Below are positions 1 through 7,181 of a DNA stretch of 21,660 nucleotides, one piece after another (the stretch's first letter is position 1; every line of letters starts with the position of its first letter). Below the pieces are notes generated by a model. The model was not told the origin of the DNA. It ran no database searches and saw only the letters and a list, made by a program, of their open reading frames with translations. The DNA is from an uncultured Collinsella sp. (GTDB lineage Bacteria > Actinomycetota > Coriobacteriia > Coriobacteriales > Coriobacteriaceae), in contig URIE01000019.1 in NCBI GenBank assembly GCA_900547805.1, positions 1 to 21,660 on the forward strand, written 5' to 3'. Made by a program: the position numbers and the translations under genes.

Positions 1-674
1 ATGCCGGTTCGCTCGAACAGGATATCGCCGAGCGCGACGACCTCATGCAGCCCGAAAAGCTCGTGATGTCGAGCGAGCGCTTCGTCAAGCACTTTGAGGA
101 CCGCGGTTTTACGAACATTGTGCTTTCGGCCAAGGCCCATAGCGTGCAAACGACGCTTGATACCTATCGAGCCCTGTCGCGTGAGATTCCCCACGTTCCG
201 CTTCACCTGGGCGTGACGGAGGCGGGGACCAAGCTCCAGGGCACCATCAAGAGCTCTGTAGGCTTGGGTATCTTGCTTTCCGAAGGCATTGGCGACACCA
301 TGCGTGTGTCGCTCACAGCCGATCCGGTTGAGGAGCCGCCGGTTGCCTGGGGTATTCTGCAGTCGTTGGGCCTGCGTCGCCGTGGCCCCGAGATTGTCTC
401 GTGCCCCACATGCGCCCGCTGCCAGGTTAACCTTATTCCCATTGCCGAGGAGGTTACCGAGCGGCTTAAGAACTATTCCGCGCCGCTTTCGATCGCTGTG
501 ATGGGATGTGCCGTTAATGGCCCCGGCGAGGCTTCTGATGCCGATCTGGGCGTTGCTTGCGGACGTGGTCAGGCCTTGCTCTTTTCGCATGGCCAGATCA
601 TTGGTAAAGTAGCTGAGGATCAAATTGTCGACGCGCTTATGGCCGAGGTCGACAAGCTTATTGAGGAGAAATAA
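1..674 (+). CDS. ispG: 4-hydroxy-3-methylbut-2-enyl diphosphate synthase (IspG/GcpE), 3' part only
   Basis: The gene enters from the left edge; the first whole codon is at position 3 and the reading frame is open to TAA at 672-674. IspG is the iron-sulfur enzyme that converts methylerythritol cyclodiphosphate to HMBPP in the MEP isoprenoid pathway. The visible part holds the C-terminal signature. CPTCARC lies near nt 400-422, and MGCAVNGPGE near nt 500-530 supplies a further cluster cysteine and the conserved glutamate. These match the CxxC, Cys and Glu cluster ligands known for the family. About 223 codons are present, so the N-terminal TIM-barrel portion lies outside the window. The stop codon directly abuts the proS start, so the two are probably co-transcribed. 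Identity is secure; the true start cannot be seen. Confidence 0.95.
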   Translation, partial: AGSLEQDIAERDDLMQPEKLVMSSERFVKHFEDRGFTNIVLSAKAHSVQTTLDTYRALSREIPHVPLHLGVTEAGTKLQGTIKSSVGLGILLSEGIGDTMRVSLTADPVEEPPVAWGILQSLGLRRRGPEIVSCPTCARCQVNLIPIAEEVTERLKNYSAPLSIAVMGCAVNGPGEASDADLGVACGRGQALLFSHGQIIGKVAEDQIVDALMAEVDKLIEEK

Positions 675-2396
675 ATGACCAGAGCAATGTATATGTCTAA
701 GCTCTATGCGCCGACGCTTAAAGAGGATCCGGCGGACGCTGAGCTCGCCAGCCACCGCCTGCTGCTCCGTGCCGGCATGATCCGCAAGGAGGCCGCCGGT
801 CTGTATTCCTACCTGCCGCTCGCATGGCGCTCGATTCGCAAGATTGAGAACATCGTGCGCGACGAGATGGACGCCGCCGGCGCCCAGGAGCTTATGATGC
901 CTATCATGGTCGATGCCGAGTTGTGGCGTGAGTCCGGCCGTATCGATGCCTATGGCAAGGAGCTTGTGCGCTTTGACGACCGTCATGGTCGCGAGTTCGT
1001 GCTGGGCCCCACGCACGAGGAGACCGTCACGGCCCTGGTGCGCAACGAGCTGCGCTCCTATAAGCAGCTGCCAGTGAATCTCTATCACATCCAGGATAAG
1101 TTCCGCGACGAGTTCCGTCCCCGTTTTGGCCTGATGCGCGGTCGCGAGTTCATCATGAAGGATGCCTACAGCTTCTCCGCCACGCAGGAGAGCCTGCAGG
1201 AGGAGTATGACAAGATGAAGCAGGCCTACGCTAACATCTGCGAGCGCTGCTACATCAAGGCCTTGCCCGTCGTTGCCGACTCCGGCGAGATCGGTGGCGA
1301 TACCTCCGTCGAGTACATGGCTTTGGCCGACGCCGGCGAGGCTTCTCTCGTCTATTGCGATGACTGCGGTTTTGCCGCCGATGATGAGGCTGCAAGCACC
1401 AAGGTCGTCGTGACCGAGGGCCCCGGCGACGGTACGCTTACCAAGGTCGAGACTCCGGGCATGGGCACCATTGAGGCCGTTGCTAAGTTCTTTGGGTTCC
1501 CCGAGAACGGCACGCGCAAGTCCCTGGCGCTCATCGATGCCGAGGGCAAGCCCGTCGTGGCCATCGTCCCGGGCGATCATGAGCTCAACGACTGCAAGGC
1601 CGAGCATGTCTTTGGCAAGGGTTATCGCATGATGACGGACGAGGAGCTCCAGACCTACGGTCTGCACAAGGGCTTTATCGGACCGGTCAACCTGCCCGAG
1701 GGCATCCGTCTGGTGTGCGACGAGAGCCTGCGCGATTCCAAGCAGTGGGCCTGCGGTGCCAACGAGGTCGATTATCACTTTACCGGTGCCTGCCCCGAGC
1801 GCGACTTTACCGTCGATGAGTGGGCCGATCTGGTCACCGTTGTCGCCGGCGACCCCTGCCCGCACTGCGGCAAGCCGCTCTCCGCTGCCCGCGGCATCGA
1901 GGTCTCTCAGGTCTTCCAGCTGGGCACCAAGTATTCCGAGGCCATGGGTGCCACCTTTATGGACGAGGATGGCAAGGAGAAGCCGCTCATCATGGGCTGC
2001 TACGGCGTTGGTGTGTCCCGCTCGCTCGCTGCCGTCGTGGAGCAGCACAACGACGAGCACGGTATCGTCTGGCCGGTCTCCGTTGCCCCGTACGAGGTCG
2101 CGGTGATTCCGCTCGATCCCAAGAAGGAGGAGTGCGCTACCGTCTGCGAGCAGATCGTTGATGGCCTGTGCGCCGAGGGTATCGAGGTCGTCGTCGATGA
2201 CCGTGACGAGCGTCCCGGCTTTAAATTTGCCGACAACGACCTTATGGGCTTCCCGTATCAGGTCGTTCTGGGTAAGCGTGGCCTCAAGAACGGCACCGTC
2301 GAGCTCAAGGACCGTGCTACGGGTGAGCGCGAGGACGTGGCGATCGACGAGGTCGTCGCCAAGGTCGCCGAGCTTGTGAAGGCGGCACGCCGTTAA
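675..2396 (+). CDS. proS: Prolyl-tRNA synthetase, bacterial type with insertion domain
   Basis: Class II synthetase that charges tRNA-Pro in the cytoplasm; 573 aa, the usual size for the bacterial form. Visible landmarks are the motif 1 region around residues 40-78, GPTHEE at 111-116, motif 2 (FRDEFRPRFGLMRGREF) at about 143-159, and motif 3 (GCYGVGVSRSLAAVVEQ) near 440. A roughly 180-residue editing (INS) domain sits between motifs 2 and 3, and an anticodon-binding domain ends the protein. The insertion region carries CDDCGF and CPHCGK cysteine pairs; whether they bind metal is not known. The ATG at 675 follows the ispG stop with no gap and has GGAG at 665-668 as ribosome binding site. Later in-frame ATGs (residues 5 and 7) are less well placed. 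The ispG-proS order suggests one transcript, ending at the hairpin at 2427. Confidence 0.97.
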   Translation: MTRAMYMSKLYAPTLKEDPADAELASHRLLLRAGMIRKEAAGLYSYLPLAWRSIRKIENIVRDEMDAAGAQELMMPIMVDAELWRESGRIDAYGKELVRFDDRHGREFVLGPTHEETVTALVRNELRSYKQLPVNLYHIQDKFRDEFRPRFGLMRGREFIMKDAYSFSATQESLQEEYDKMKQAYANICERCYIKALPVVADSGEIGGDTSVEYMALADAGEASLVYCDDCGFAADDEAASTKVVVTEGPGDGTLTKVETPGMGTIEAVAKFFGFPENGTRKSLALIDAEGKPVVAIVPGDHELNDCKAEHVFGKGYRMMTDEELQTYGLHKGFIGPVNLPEGIRLVCDESLRDSKQWACGANEVDYHFTGACPERDFTVDEWADLVTVVAGDPCPHCGKPLSAARGIEVSQVFQLGTKYSEAMGATFMDEDGKEKPLIMGCYGVGVSRSLAAVVEQHNDEHGIVWPVSVAPYEVAVIPLDPKKEECATVCEQIVDGLCAEGIEVVVDDRDERPGFKFADNDLMGFPYQVVLGKRGLKNGTVELKDRATGEREDVAIDEVVAKVAELVKAARR

Positions 2397-2426
2397 TCGG
2401 CGATTTTGCTTGTAGTTCGATATACG

Positions 2427-2475
2427 GGACGGCCCCGCATTTCTCCAGATAGGGGAGATGCGGGGCCGTCCTTTT
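2427..2475 (+). terminator. Intrinsic terminator of ispG-proS
   Basis: A very GC-rich stem (arms 2427-2440 and 2458-2471, extended inside by CTCC/GGAG) is followed by TTTT at 2472-2475. It starts 31 bases after the proS stop and reads in the proS direction. Confidence 0.9.
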
Positions 2476-2500
2476 ATCTTGTCGGCGTACTCAATCGCTA

Positions 2501-2542
2501 AAAGGAAACCCCACAGCCCATGCGAGCTGCGGGGTTTCCTTT
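2501..2542. terminator. Bidirectional terminator between convergent genes
   Basis: Perfect 12-bp outer stem, AAAGGAAACCCC at 2501-2512 against GGGGTTTCCTTT at 2531-2542, with an inner CAGC/GCTG pair of arms. The A-rich left side and T-rich right side let it act in both directions. It probably ends the minus-strand adhE/kinase transcripts (the kinase stop is at 2575-2577) and backs up the proS terminator. Confidence 0.85.
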
Positions 2543-2574
2543 GTGCCTCCGATGCGAAATAAATCGCTCAGATA

Positions 2575-3339
2575 TTACTGATAATCGACGACGTCGATCC
2601 AGTTCTTCAGGAACTCATCGTTCACGTTGCGCTTACGAGCGAGCTCGGAAGCGGCGACGATGCTCGTCCACTGACGCACGACCTGCATGGGCATGTCGGC
2701 GCGGTCGCAGTAGAGCTCCAGATAAGCCTCGGCCTGGTCCTTGCTGTTGAGGGCAAAGAGCAGGTAGGTGGTGGCAACGTCGGCAGCAGGGGAGCCCTGG
2801 GTAGCGTGTGCCCAGTCGCACACATAGAGCTGGCCGTCGTCGCCGACGATGACGTTGGAGGGGTTGAAGTCGCCGTGGCAGACCTTGAACTCCTTGGTCA
2901 TACCGTCCAGACGCTCCTGAAGGTTGTAACGCGTGGTGGCATTGAGCTGATCAAGGCTGTCGATCATGCGGGCGAACTTGTCGCGCTGACGGTTGAGCAG
3001 CGGGGAGGTGTAGCCGTGGATCTCGATCTGGAGGTCGACGAACATCTCGAGGTACTCACCGAAGCGCTGGGGCTCGGCAGTCATCTTCTCGGCAAGGGTG
3101 GTGCCCGGAACCTTCTCGGTCACGAGCGCCCAGCCGTTGGCGTTCTCGAGCTGGGAAACCTCGAGAGCCTTGGGGCTGCGGATGCCGCACTCATTGATGC
3201 GGGCAAGATTCAAAGCCTCGTTGAACACGTCGGAGACAGGCTTGGTCTCGTTAAAGACCTTGACGATCTTGTCGCCCAGGTCGTAAACGACCTTGTTGCC
3301 ACGGCGGACGAGCTCGGTCTTGGAATCGGGTAGCAGCAT
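2575..3339 (-). CDS. APH/choline-kinase-fold phosphotransferase of unknown substrate
   Basis: 254 aa with the aminoglycoside-phosphotransferase kinase fold (PF01636-like by motif). Visible landmarks are a nucleotide-binding N-lobe with VVYDLGDKIVKVF at residues 17-29 (Lys27 the likely ATP lysine), the catalytic loop HGDFNPSN at 155-162, and the metal-binding Asp175 in VCDWAH. The Brenner-type catalytic residues are intact, so it is probably an active kinase. The substrate cannot be read from sequence; sugars, choline-like compounds or amino alcohols are typical for the fold, and nothing points specifically to antibiotic resistance. The ATG at 3339 has AAAGGA seven bases upstream on the minus strand. 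It follows adhE in the same direction after 89 bases containing a strong hairpin, so it may receive partial read-through from adhE. No membrane segment is seen. Confidence 0.8.
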   Translation of the reverse strand: MLLPDSKTELVRRGNKVVYDLGDKIVKVFNETKPVSDVFNEALNLARINECGIRSPKALEVSQLENANGWALVTEKVPGTTLAEKMTAEPQRFGEYLEMFVDLQIEIHGYTSPLLNRQRDKFARMIDSLDQLNATTRYNLQERLDGMTKEFKVCHGDFNPSNVIVGDDGQLYVCDWAHATQGSPAADVATTYLLFALNSKDQAEAYLELYCDRADMPMQVVRQWTSIVAASELARKRNVNDEFLKNWIDVVDYQ

Positions 3340-3372
3340 GGTTGCATCCTTTCAACGATGCGATAGAAGCGA

Positions 3373-3409
3373 CGGCGGGGGTGTGTGAAACACCCGTGCA
3401 CCCCCGCCG
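3373..3409 (-). terminator. Strong hairpin after adhE, possible (partial) terminator
   Basis: An 11-bp GC-rich stem (3373-3383 against 3399-3409) lies 20 bases past the adhE stop. The T-run on the minus strand (the A6 at 3411-3416) comes before the hairpin rather than after it, so this is not a textbook intrinsic terminator. It may attenuate read-through into the kinase gene or protect the adhE mRNA 3' end. Confidence 0.45.
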
Positions 3410-3428
3410 CAAAAAACCGTGCTAAAAA

Positions 3429-6077
3429 CTAGCAGACGGCGTAGTCCTGGGGCTCGCGGCCGTAGTAGGCGTCCAGGTAGAGCTCCTTGATCTCGCTCAT
3501 GAGCGGGTAGCGCGGGTTAGCGCCGGTGCACTGGTCGTTGAATGCCTGCTCGGTCATCTCGTCGAGGGTGTCGAGGAAGTACTGCTCGTCAACACCGTAG
3601 TCGGCGATGGTCTTCTTGACACCGATGAAGTCCTTGAGCTCCTCGAGCTTCGTGATGAAGTTCTCGAAGACCTCCTTGTCGTCCTTGCCCTCGATACCGC
3701 AGTACTTGGCCATCTCGGCGTAGTTGTGCAGCGCGTTGGGGTAAGGATACTGGGAGAAGGTACCCATCTTGACGGGAGCCTCGGCGGCGTTGTAGCGCAT
3801 GACGCGGGTCAGGATGACGGCGTTAGCGATGCCGTGGGGCAGGTGATGGAAAGCGCCGAGCTTGTGAGCCATGGAGTGGTTGAGGCCCAGGAAGGCGTTG
3901 GCGAAGGCCATACCGGCCATGCAGGAGGCGTTGTGCATCTCCTCGCGGGCGTGCGGGTCCTTGGCGCCGTTCGTGAAGCTGGAGGGCAGGTTCTCGAAGA
4001 CGAGCTTAGCAGCGCGCTCGGAGAGGCCCTTGGTGTAGTCGGAAGCCATGATGGAGACGTAGGACTCGATGGCGTGGGTCATGACGTCGATGCCGGAGGC
4101 AGCGGTCAGGCCGCGCGGGGCGGTCATGCAGTTGTCGGCGTCGACGATAGCCATGTTGGGGAGCAGCGCGTAGTCGGCGAGCGGCCACTTGATGCCGGTC
4201 TCCTTGTCGGTGATGATGGCGAACGGCGTGCACTCGGAGCCGGTACCCGAGGAGGTCGGGACGGCGACGAAGTAGGCCTTCTTGCCCATCTCGGGGAAGG
4301 TGAAGATACGCTTGCGGATGTCCATGAAGTCCATGGCCATGTCCTCAAACTTGCACTCGGGGTGCTCGTACATCATCCACATGATCTTGCCGGCGTCCAT
4401 AGCGGAGCCACCGCCGACGGCGATGATGACGTCCGGCTCAAAGAGAGCCATCTGCTTGGCGCCGCGACGTGCGCACTGCAGCGACGGATCGGGCTCGACG
4501 TCGTAGAAGCAGTCGTGGGCGATGCCCATCTCGTCGAGCTTGGCCTCGATGGCGCGGGTGTTGCCATTCTTGAAGAGGAACTGGTCGGTAACGATGAAGG
4601 CGCGCTTCTTGCCCATGACGTTGCCCAGCTCGTCGAGGGCGACGGGCGTGGAACCCTTCTTGAAGTAGACCTTCTCGGGAGCGCGGAACCACAGCATGTT
4701 CTCACGGCGCTCGGCCACAGTCTTAACGTTGATCAAGTGCTTCACCCCAACGTTCTCGGAGACGGAGTTGCCGCCCCAGGAGCCGCAGCCCAGGGTCAGA
4801 GACGGCTTCATGCCAAAGTTGTACAGGTCACCGATGCCACCGTGCGAGGACGGGGTGTTGATGACGATGCGGCAGGCCTTCATGACGTGCTCGAACAGGC
4901 TGATCTTCTCGGCCTGGGCGGGGTGCACGTACAGAGAGGCGGTGTGGCCCGGGCCACCGGCGAGCACCAGGTGCTCGGCCTTGTCGACGGCCTCCTGGAA
5001 GTCCTTGGCGTGGTACATGGCCAGGACCGGGGAGAGCTTCTCGTGGGAGAACTCCTCCTTGGCGGGGTCGGTGGAGGTAACCTCGGCGATCAGGATCTTG
5101 GTCTTGGCGGGAACCTCGATACCGGCGAGCTCGGCGATCTTGGCAGCGGCCATGCCGGGGATGCGGTGATCGAGAGCGCCGTTCTTGAACATGGCGGCAC
5201 GCAGGGCCTCCATCTCGGCACCCTGCTTGACGAAGTAGCAGCCGCGCTTCTGGAACTCGGCCTTAACCTGGTCATAGATGCTGTCGATGACGGTCACGGA
5301 CTGCTCGGAAGCGCAGATCATGCCGTTGTCGAAGGTCTTGGAGTGGATGATGGAGTTGACGGCGAGCAGCACGTCGGCTGTGTCGTCGATGACGACCGGG
5401 GTGTTACCGGCGCCAACGCCCAGGGCGGGCTTGCCCGAGGAGTAAGCGGCCTTGACCATGCCCGGGCCACCGGTGGCGAGGATGATGTCGACGTCGCGCA
5501 TGACCATGTTGGTCAGCTCGATGGAGGGGACATCGACCCAGCCGATGATGCCCTCGGGGGCGCCGGCCTTGACGGCGGCGTCAAGCACGAGCTTGGCGGC
5601 GGCGATGGTGCACTTGGCGGCAGCCGGGTGCGGGGAGATGATGATGGCGTTGCGGGTCTTCAGGCAGATCAGCGTCTTGAAGATCGCGGTGGAGGTGGGG
5701 TTGGTCGTCGGGATGACGGCGCCCACGATGCCGATGGGCTCGGCGATCTTGGTGATGCCGTAAGCCTCGTCGCGCTCCAGGACACCACAGGTCTTGGTGT
5801 TCTTGTAAGCGTTGTAGATGTACTCTGCGGCGTAGTGGTTCTTGATGACCTTGTCCTCAAGAACGCCGCGGCCGGTCTCCTCGATGGCCATCTTCGCCAA
5901 CGGGATACGAGCCTTGTTGGCGGCCATGGCGGCCTCATAGAAGATCTTGTCGACCTGCTCCTGCGTGTACGTAGCAAAAAGCGCCTGGGCCTCTCGCATC
6001 TGAGCGAGCTTAGCCTCAAGCGCCTCTACGTTGTCCACAATTGCGGGAGTAGTGTTTTCCGGTGACTTTTTCACCAT
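3429..6077 (-). CDS. adhE: Bifunctional acetaldehyde-CoA / alcohol dehydrogenase
   Basis: 882 aa, the normal length for AdhE, which reduces acetyl-CoA to acetaldehyde and then ethanol and regenerates two NAD+ during fermentation. The N-terminal half is a CoA-acylating aldehyde dehydrogenase with its catalytic Cys in NGMICASEQ near residue 255. The C-terminal half is an iron-type alcohol dehydrogenase. It has the NAD-binding GGGSAMDAGK segment, then GIDVMTHAIES (Asp and His ligands near residue 665) and HSMAHKLGAFHHLPHG (His ligands near 740). All key residues appear intact. In the family the protein forms spirosomes. The ATG at 6077 has AAGGAG just upstream on the minus strand. A candidate extended -10 lies at 6118-6127 and an inverted repeat at 6175-6194. 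Convincing Rex sites were not found. Confidence 0.97.
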   Translation of the reverse strand: MVKKSPENTTPAIVDNVEALEAKLAQMREAQALFATYTQEQVDKIFYEAAMAANKARIPLAKMAIEETGRGVLEDKVIKNHYAAEYIYNAYKNTKTCGVLERDEAYGITKIAEPIGIVGAVIPTTNPTSTAIFKTLICLKTRNAIIISPHPAAAKCTIAAAKLVLDAAVKAGAPEGIIGWVDVPSIELTNMVMRDVDIILATGGPGMVKAAYSSGKPALGVGAGNTPVVIDDTADVLLAVNSIIHSKTFDNGMICASEQSVTVIDSIYDQVKAEFQKRGCYFVKQGAEMEALRAAMFKNGALDHRIPGMAAAKIAELAGIEVPAKTKILIAEVTSTDPAKEEFSHEKLSPVLAMYHAKDFQEAVDKAEHLVLAGGPGHTASLYVHPAQAEKISLFEHVMKACRIVINTPSSHGGIGDLYNFGMKPSLTLGCGSWGGNSVSENVGVKHLINVKTVAERRENMLWFRAPEKVYFKKGSTPVALDELGNVMGKKRAFIVTDQFLFKNGNTRAIEAKLDEMGIAHDCFYDVEPDPSLQCARRGAKQMALFEPDVIIAVGGGSAMDAGKIMWMMYEHPECKFEDMAMDFMDIRKRIFTFPEMGKKAYFVAVPTSSGTGSECTPFAIITDKETGIKWPLADYALLPNMAIVDADNCMTAPRGLTAASGIDVMTHAIESYVSIMASDYTKGLSERAAKLVFENLPSSFTNGAKDPHAREEMHNASCMAGMAFANAFLGLNHSMAHKLGAFHHLPHGIANAVILTRVMRYNAAEAPVKMGTFSQYPYPNALHNYAEMAKYCGIEGKDDKEVFENFITKLEELKDFIGVKKTIADYGVDEQYFLDTLDEMTEQAFNDQCTGANPRYPLMSEIKELYLDAYYGREPQDYAVC

Positions 6078-6117
6078 TTGTGTCTCCTTGCGATCGGAGA
6101 TTTACCCTACGCCTTGC

Positions 6118-6127
6118 ATGATAGCAA
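6118..6127 (-). promoter_or_regulatory. Candidate adhE promoter, extended -10
   Basis: On the minus strand this reads TTGCTATCAT, i.e. TATCAT with an upstream TGC extension, about 41 bases before the adhE ATG. No good -35 is seen at 16-18 bp. The same GCTAnnnT core occurs upstream of several other genes here. Confidence 0.45.
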
Positions 6128-6174
6128 GAAATTATTCGGTGAACGGTAAGATTCCCGTAAAAGGCACACTAAAC

Positions 6175-6194
6175 CGCTTCAATAAAATGAAGCG
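6175..6194. repeat. Inverted repeat upstream of adhE, possible operator
   Basis: CGCTTCA (6175-6181) and TGAAGCG (6188-6194) form a perfect 7-bp inverted repeat around ATAAAA, with AAA/TTT on the outside. It lies about 50-70 bases upstream of the predicted adhE -10, a position suited to a regulator site. It could also act as a weak hairpin terminator. The regulator is unknown. Confidence 0.4.
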
Positions 6195-6230
6195 TTTTAA
6201 CTAAAACTATCTGCCTGCTGCATCGCCCCG

Positions 6231-6475
6231 CTCATTGGGGACAGACTCTCATGAGTATTTCAATGGGAAAACGGGACATCTGTTTGATAATCGCTATTCG
6301 CGGGTTGCGGTTGAGTCGGACACACAGGCGGTGCGGCTACTCGATTACATCCATTTCAATCCCGTGTAAGGTGCGTCCGACTCGCTCGAGGCGTACCGTT
6401 AGTTACAAGGCATACCAGCTGCGCTATGATTCCTTTGACATCTGCAAACCCTCATATAAGTCTGTCCCCAATGAG
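6231..6475. mobile_element. Small element bounded by perfect 17-bp inverted repeats
   Basis: CTCATTGGGGACAGACT at 6231-6247 is repeated as its exact reverse complement at 6459-6475, giving a 245-bp unit. Its interior carries a broken fragment of a REP-associated tyrosine (Y1) transposase. No clear target-site duplication flanks it, which is expected if a Y1-type enzyme was involved. It sits in the intergenic space between the divergently placed adhE promoter region and the rpmB terminator, and interrupts neither gene. It is probably a decayed or non-autonomous relic. Confidence 0.6.
6253..6450 (+). pseudogene. Decayed REP-associated Y1 transposase fragment
   Basis: Frame 6253 translates as EYFNGKTGHLFDNRYSRV followed by a short linker and LLDYIHFNPV before TAA at 6367-6369. 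This matches the C-terminal half of Y1_Tnp/RAYT proteins, where a GHLFQ-type segment and YIHxNPV are characteristic. After the stop the homology seems to continue: DSLEAYR in the same frame up to TAG at 6391-6393, then SYKAYQLRYDSF in the +1 frame, suggesting a small deletion. The N-terminal part with the HUH motif and catalytic tyrosine is absent. So the fragment carries an internal stop, a frameshift and a missing catalytic domain, and it cannot encode a working transposase. Family assignment is by motif recollection only. Confidence 0.65.
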
Positions 6476-6478
6476 TGC

Positions 6479-6511
6479 AAAAATGCGCCCTCCGTAGGGG
6501 AGGGCGCATTT
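6479..6511 (-). terminator. Terminator of rpmB
   Basis: A 13-bp stem, 6481-6493 (AAATGCGCCCTCC) against 6499-6511, with a five-base loop. Read on the minus strand, it is followed by TTTTT (the A-run beginning at 6479). It lies 69 bases after the rpmB stop, directly beside the inverted-repeat element. Confidence 0.85.
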
Positions 6512-6579
6512 GGTAAGTTCTATATGAACGCGAGGTCTTTTACCCGGAGAGTCCGAGGTACTTGTTGGTAAGACCTTAT

Positions 6580-6768
6580 TTAGGAGCGCGCAACCTTGCC
6601 GGACTTGAGGCAGGTGGAGCAAACGTTCATCTTGCGACGGTGACCATCGACGACGACGTAGACGCGCTGGATGTTGGGGCGGAACTTACGGTTGGTGACG
6701 CGGTGAGAGTGGCTGATGGAGCGACCGGCAACGGGGTGCTTACCGCAAACTTCGCAAACTTTGGACAT
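6580..6768 (-). CDS. rpmB: 50S ribosomal protein L28
   Basis: 62 aa, the usual length for L28. The protein begins MSKVCEVCGKHPVAG and contains SHSHRVTNRKFRPNIQRV, characteristic of the family. It is the zinc-binding (C+) form, with cysteine pairs at residues 5/8 and 50/53. The reading frame is open upstream to 6816. The ATG at 6768 is chosen because it matches the family N-terminus and has AAGGAGGG six bases upstream on the minus strand. The gene stands alone with its own promoter (6823-6832) and terminator (6479-6511), as is common for rpmB. Confidence 0.97.
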   Translation of the reverse strand: MSKVCEVCGKHPVAGRSISHSHRVTNRKFRPNIQRVYVVVDGHRRKMNVCSTCLKSGKVARS

Positions 6769-6822
6769 AACTGACCCTCCTTGGGCGACAAACGAACATG
6801 TCGCGTTAACAAACAAGCCTGA

Positions 6823-6832
6823 ACTATAGCAC
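6823..6832 (-). promoter_or_regulatory. Predicted rpmB promoter, extended -10
   Basis: On the minus strand the sequence is GTGCTATAGT, an extended -10 about 55 bases upstream of the rpmB start. The identical ten bases occur upstream of rpsT. No strong -35 hexamer at 17 bp. Confidence 0.55.
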
Positions 6833-6839
6833 AGAAGCA

Positions 6840-7055
6840 GCTCCCTGTGCGCAATCTACACAGAGATATTCCTCTTTTGGCGATAGTGCCCACGCCACGG
6901 CCCTGGACGTAGATCCGATTTGCGTGCAGCAGAGGGGATTATGCCAGCTCGTGCGTGCGTTTTCAAGCTTGTCCCACAAATATATATAGGTTTATGGAGC
7001 ATTGGGCTCCGTTTACGGATTGCTCTGTATTTATGCTCGCAATTAAGCCCGAGGT
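6840..7055. other. Intergenic space between divergent rpmB and pyrR; nothing recognised
   Basis: About 215 bases between the rpmB promoter and the pyr leader promoter. It has no credible ORF. There is an AT-rich run (AAATATATATAGG near 6978-6990) and a weak 5-bp hairpin (GGAGC/GCTCC, 6996-7010). I cannot assign a function to either. Confidence 0.5.
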
Positions 7056-7059
7056 TGGC

Positions 7060-7065
7060 TACACT
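7060..7065 (+). promoter_or_regulatory. Candidate pyr operon promoter, -10 TACACT
   Basis: GGCTACACT at 7057-7065 contains an actinobacterial-type -10 (TAnnnT). A start about seven bases on (near 7072) would place the transcript 5' end just before the antiterminator arm at 7078, which fits the leader model. The -35 is poor. Confidence 0.4.
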
Positions 7066-7077
7066 ATCCCTTGACCA

Positions 7078-7181
7078 TTAAAGGGGTACGAGATACCCAC
7101 ATGGAATTACATAGCTGCCAAAGAGCAGCCCTTCCTGTGGGTGTCTGGTCCGCTTTAAGCGGTCGGGCATCTATTTTTTTT
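7078..7181 (+). promoter_or_regulatory. pyr leader: three-state transcription attenuator
   Basis: Three foldings can be drawn. (1) Terminator: arms 7142-7153 and 7159-7169 (GC pairs plus G-U), followed by T8 at 7174-7181. (2) Antiterminator: 7078-7096 pairs with 7141-7158 through about 15 pairs, TTAAAG/CTTTAA and GAGATAC/GTGTCT being the cores; it uses the terminator's 5' arm. (3) Hairpin 7096-7141: CCCACA/TGTGGG, GGAA/TTCC, an internal loop, then GCTGC/GCAGC closing the hexaloop CAAAGA at 7119-7124. Folding 3 leaves the terminator free and blocks folding 2, which is the logic of PyrR-controlled attenuation in Bacillus. The Bacillus PyrR hexaloop CNGNGA is matched at all but one base, although the stem does not follow the known consensus. 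pyrR is the first gene after it. Confidence 0.7.

Noticed and set aside
3726..6065. 779-codon open frame on the + strand opposite adhE
   Set aside because: It is an antisense shadow. Strong GC bias at third positions removes stop codons on the opposite strand. Its translation is low-complexity Gly/Val/Asp/Leu with no domain, while adhE on the other strand is unmistakable.
6110..6165. Rex redox-repressor site in front of adhE
   Set aside because: GTGAAC-like half-sites can be found near 6139, but no full palindrome of either the TTGTTAA or TGTGAAC type is present.
6478..6515. REP-like palindrome containing GTAG beside the Y1 transposase relic
   Set aside because: The palindrome with GTAG in its loop is fully explained as the rpmB terminator, with a T-run on the minus strand. 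A single copy gives no support for a REP repeat.
6251..6571. 106-codon + strand frame in the adhE-rpmB gap
   Set aside because: It is out of frame with the recognisable transposase fragment, runs through the inverted repeat and the rpmB terminator, and has no ribosome binding site.
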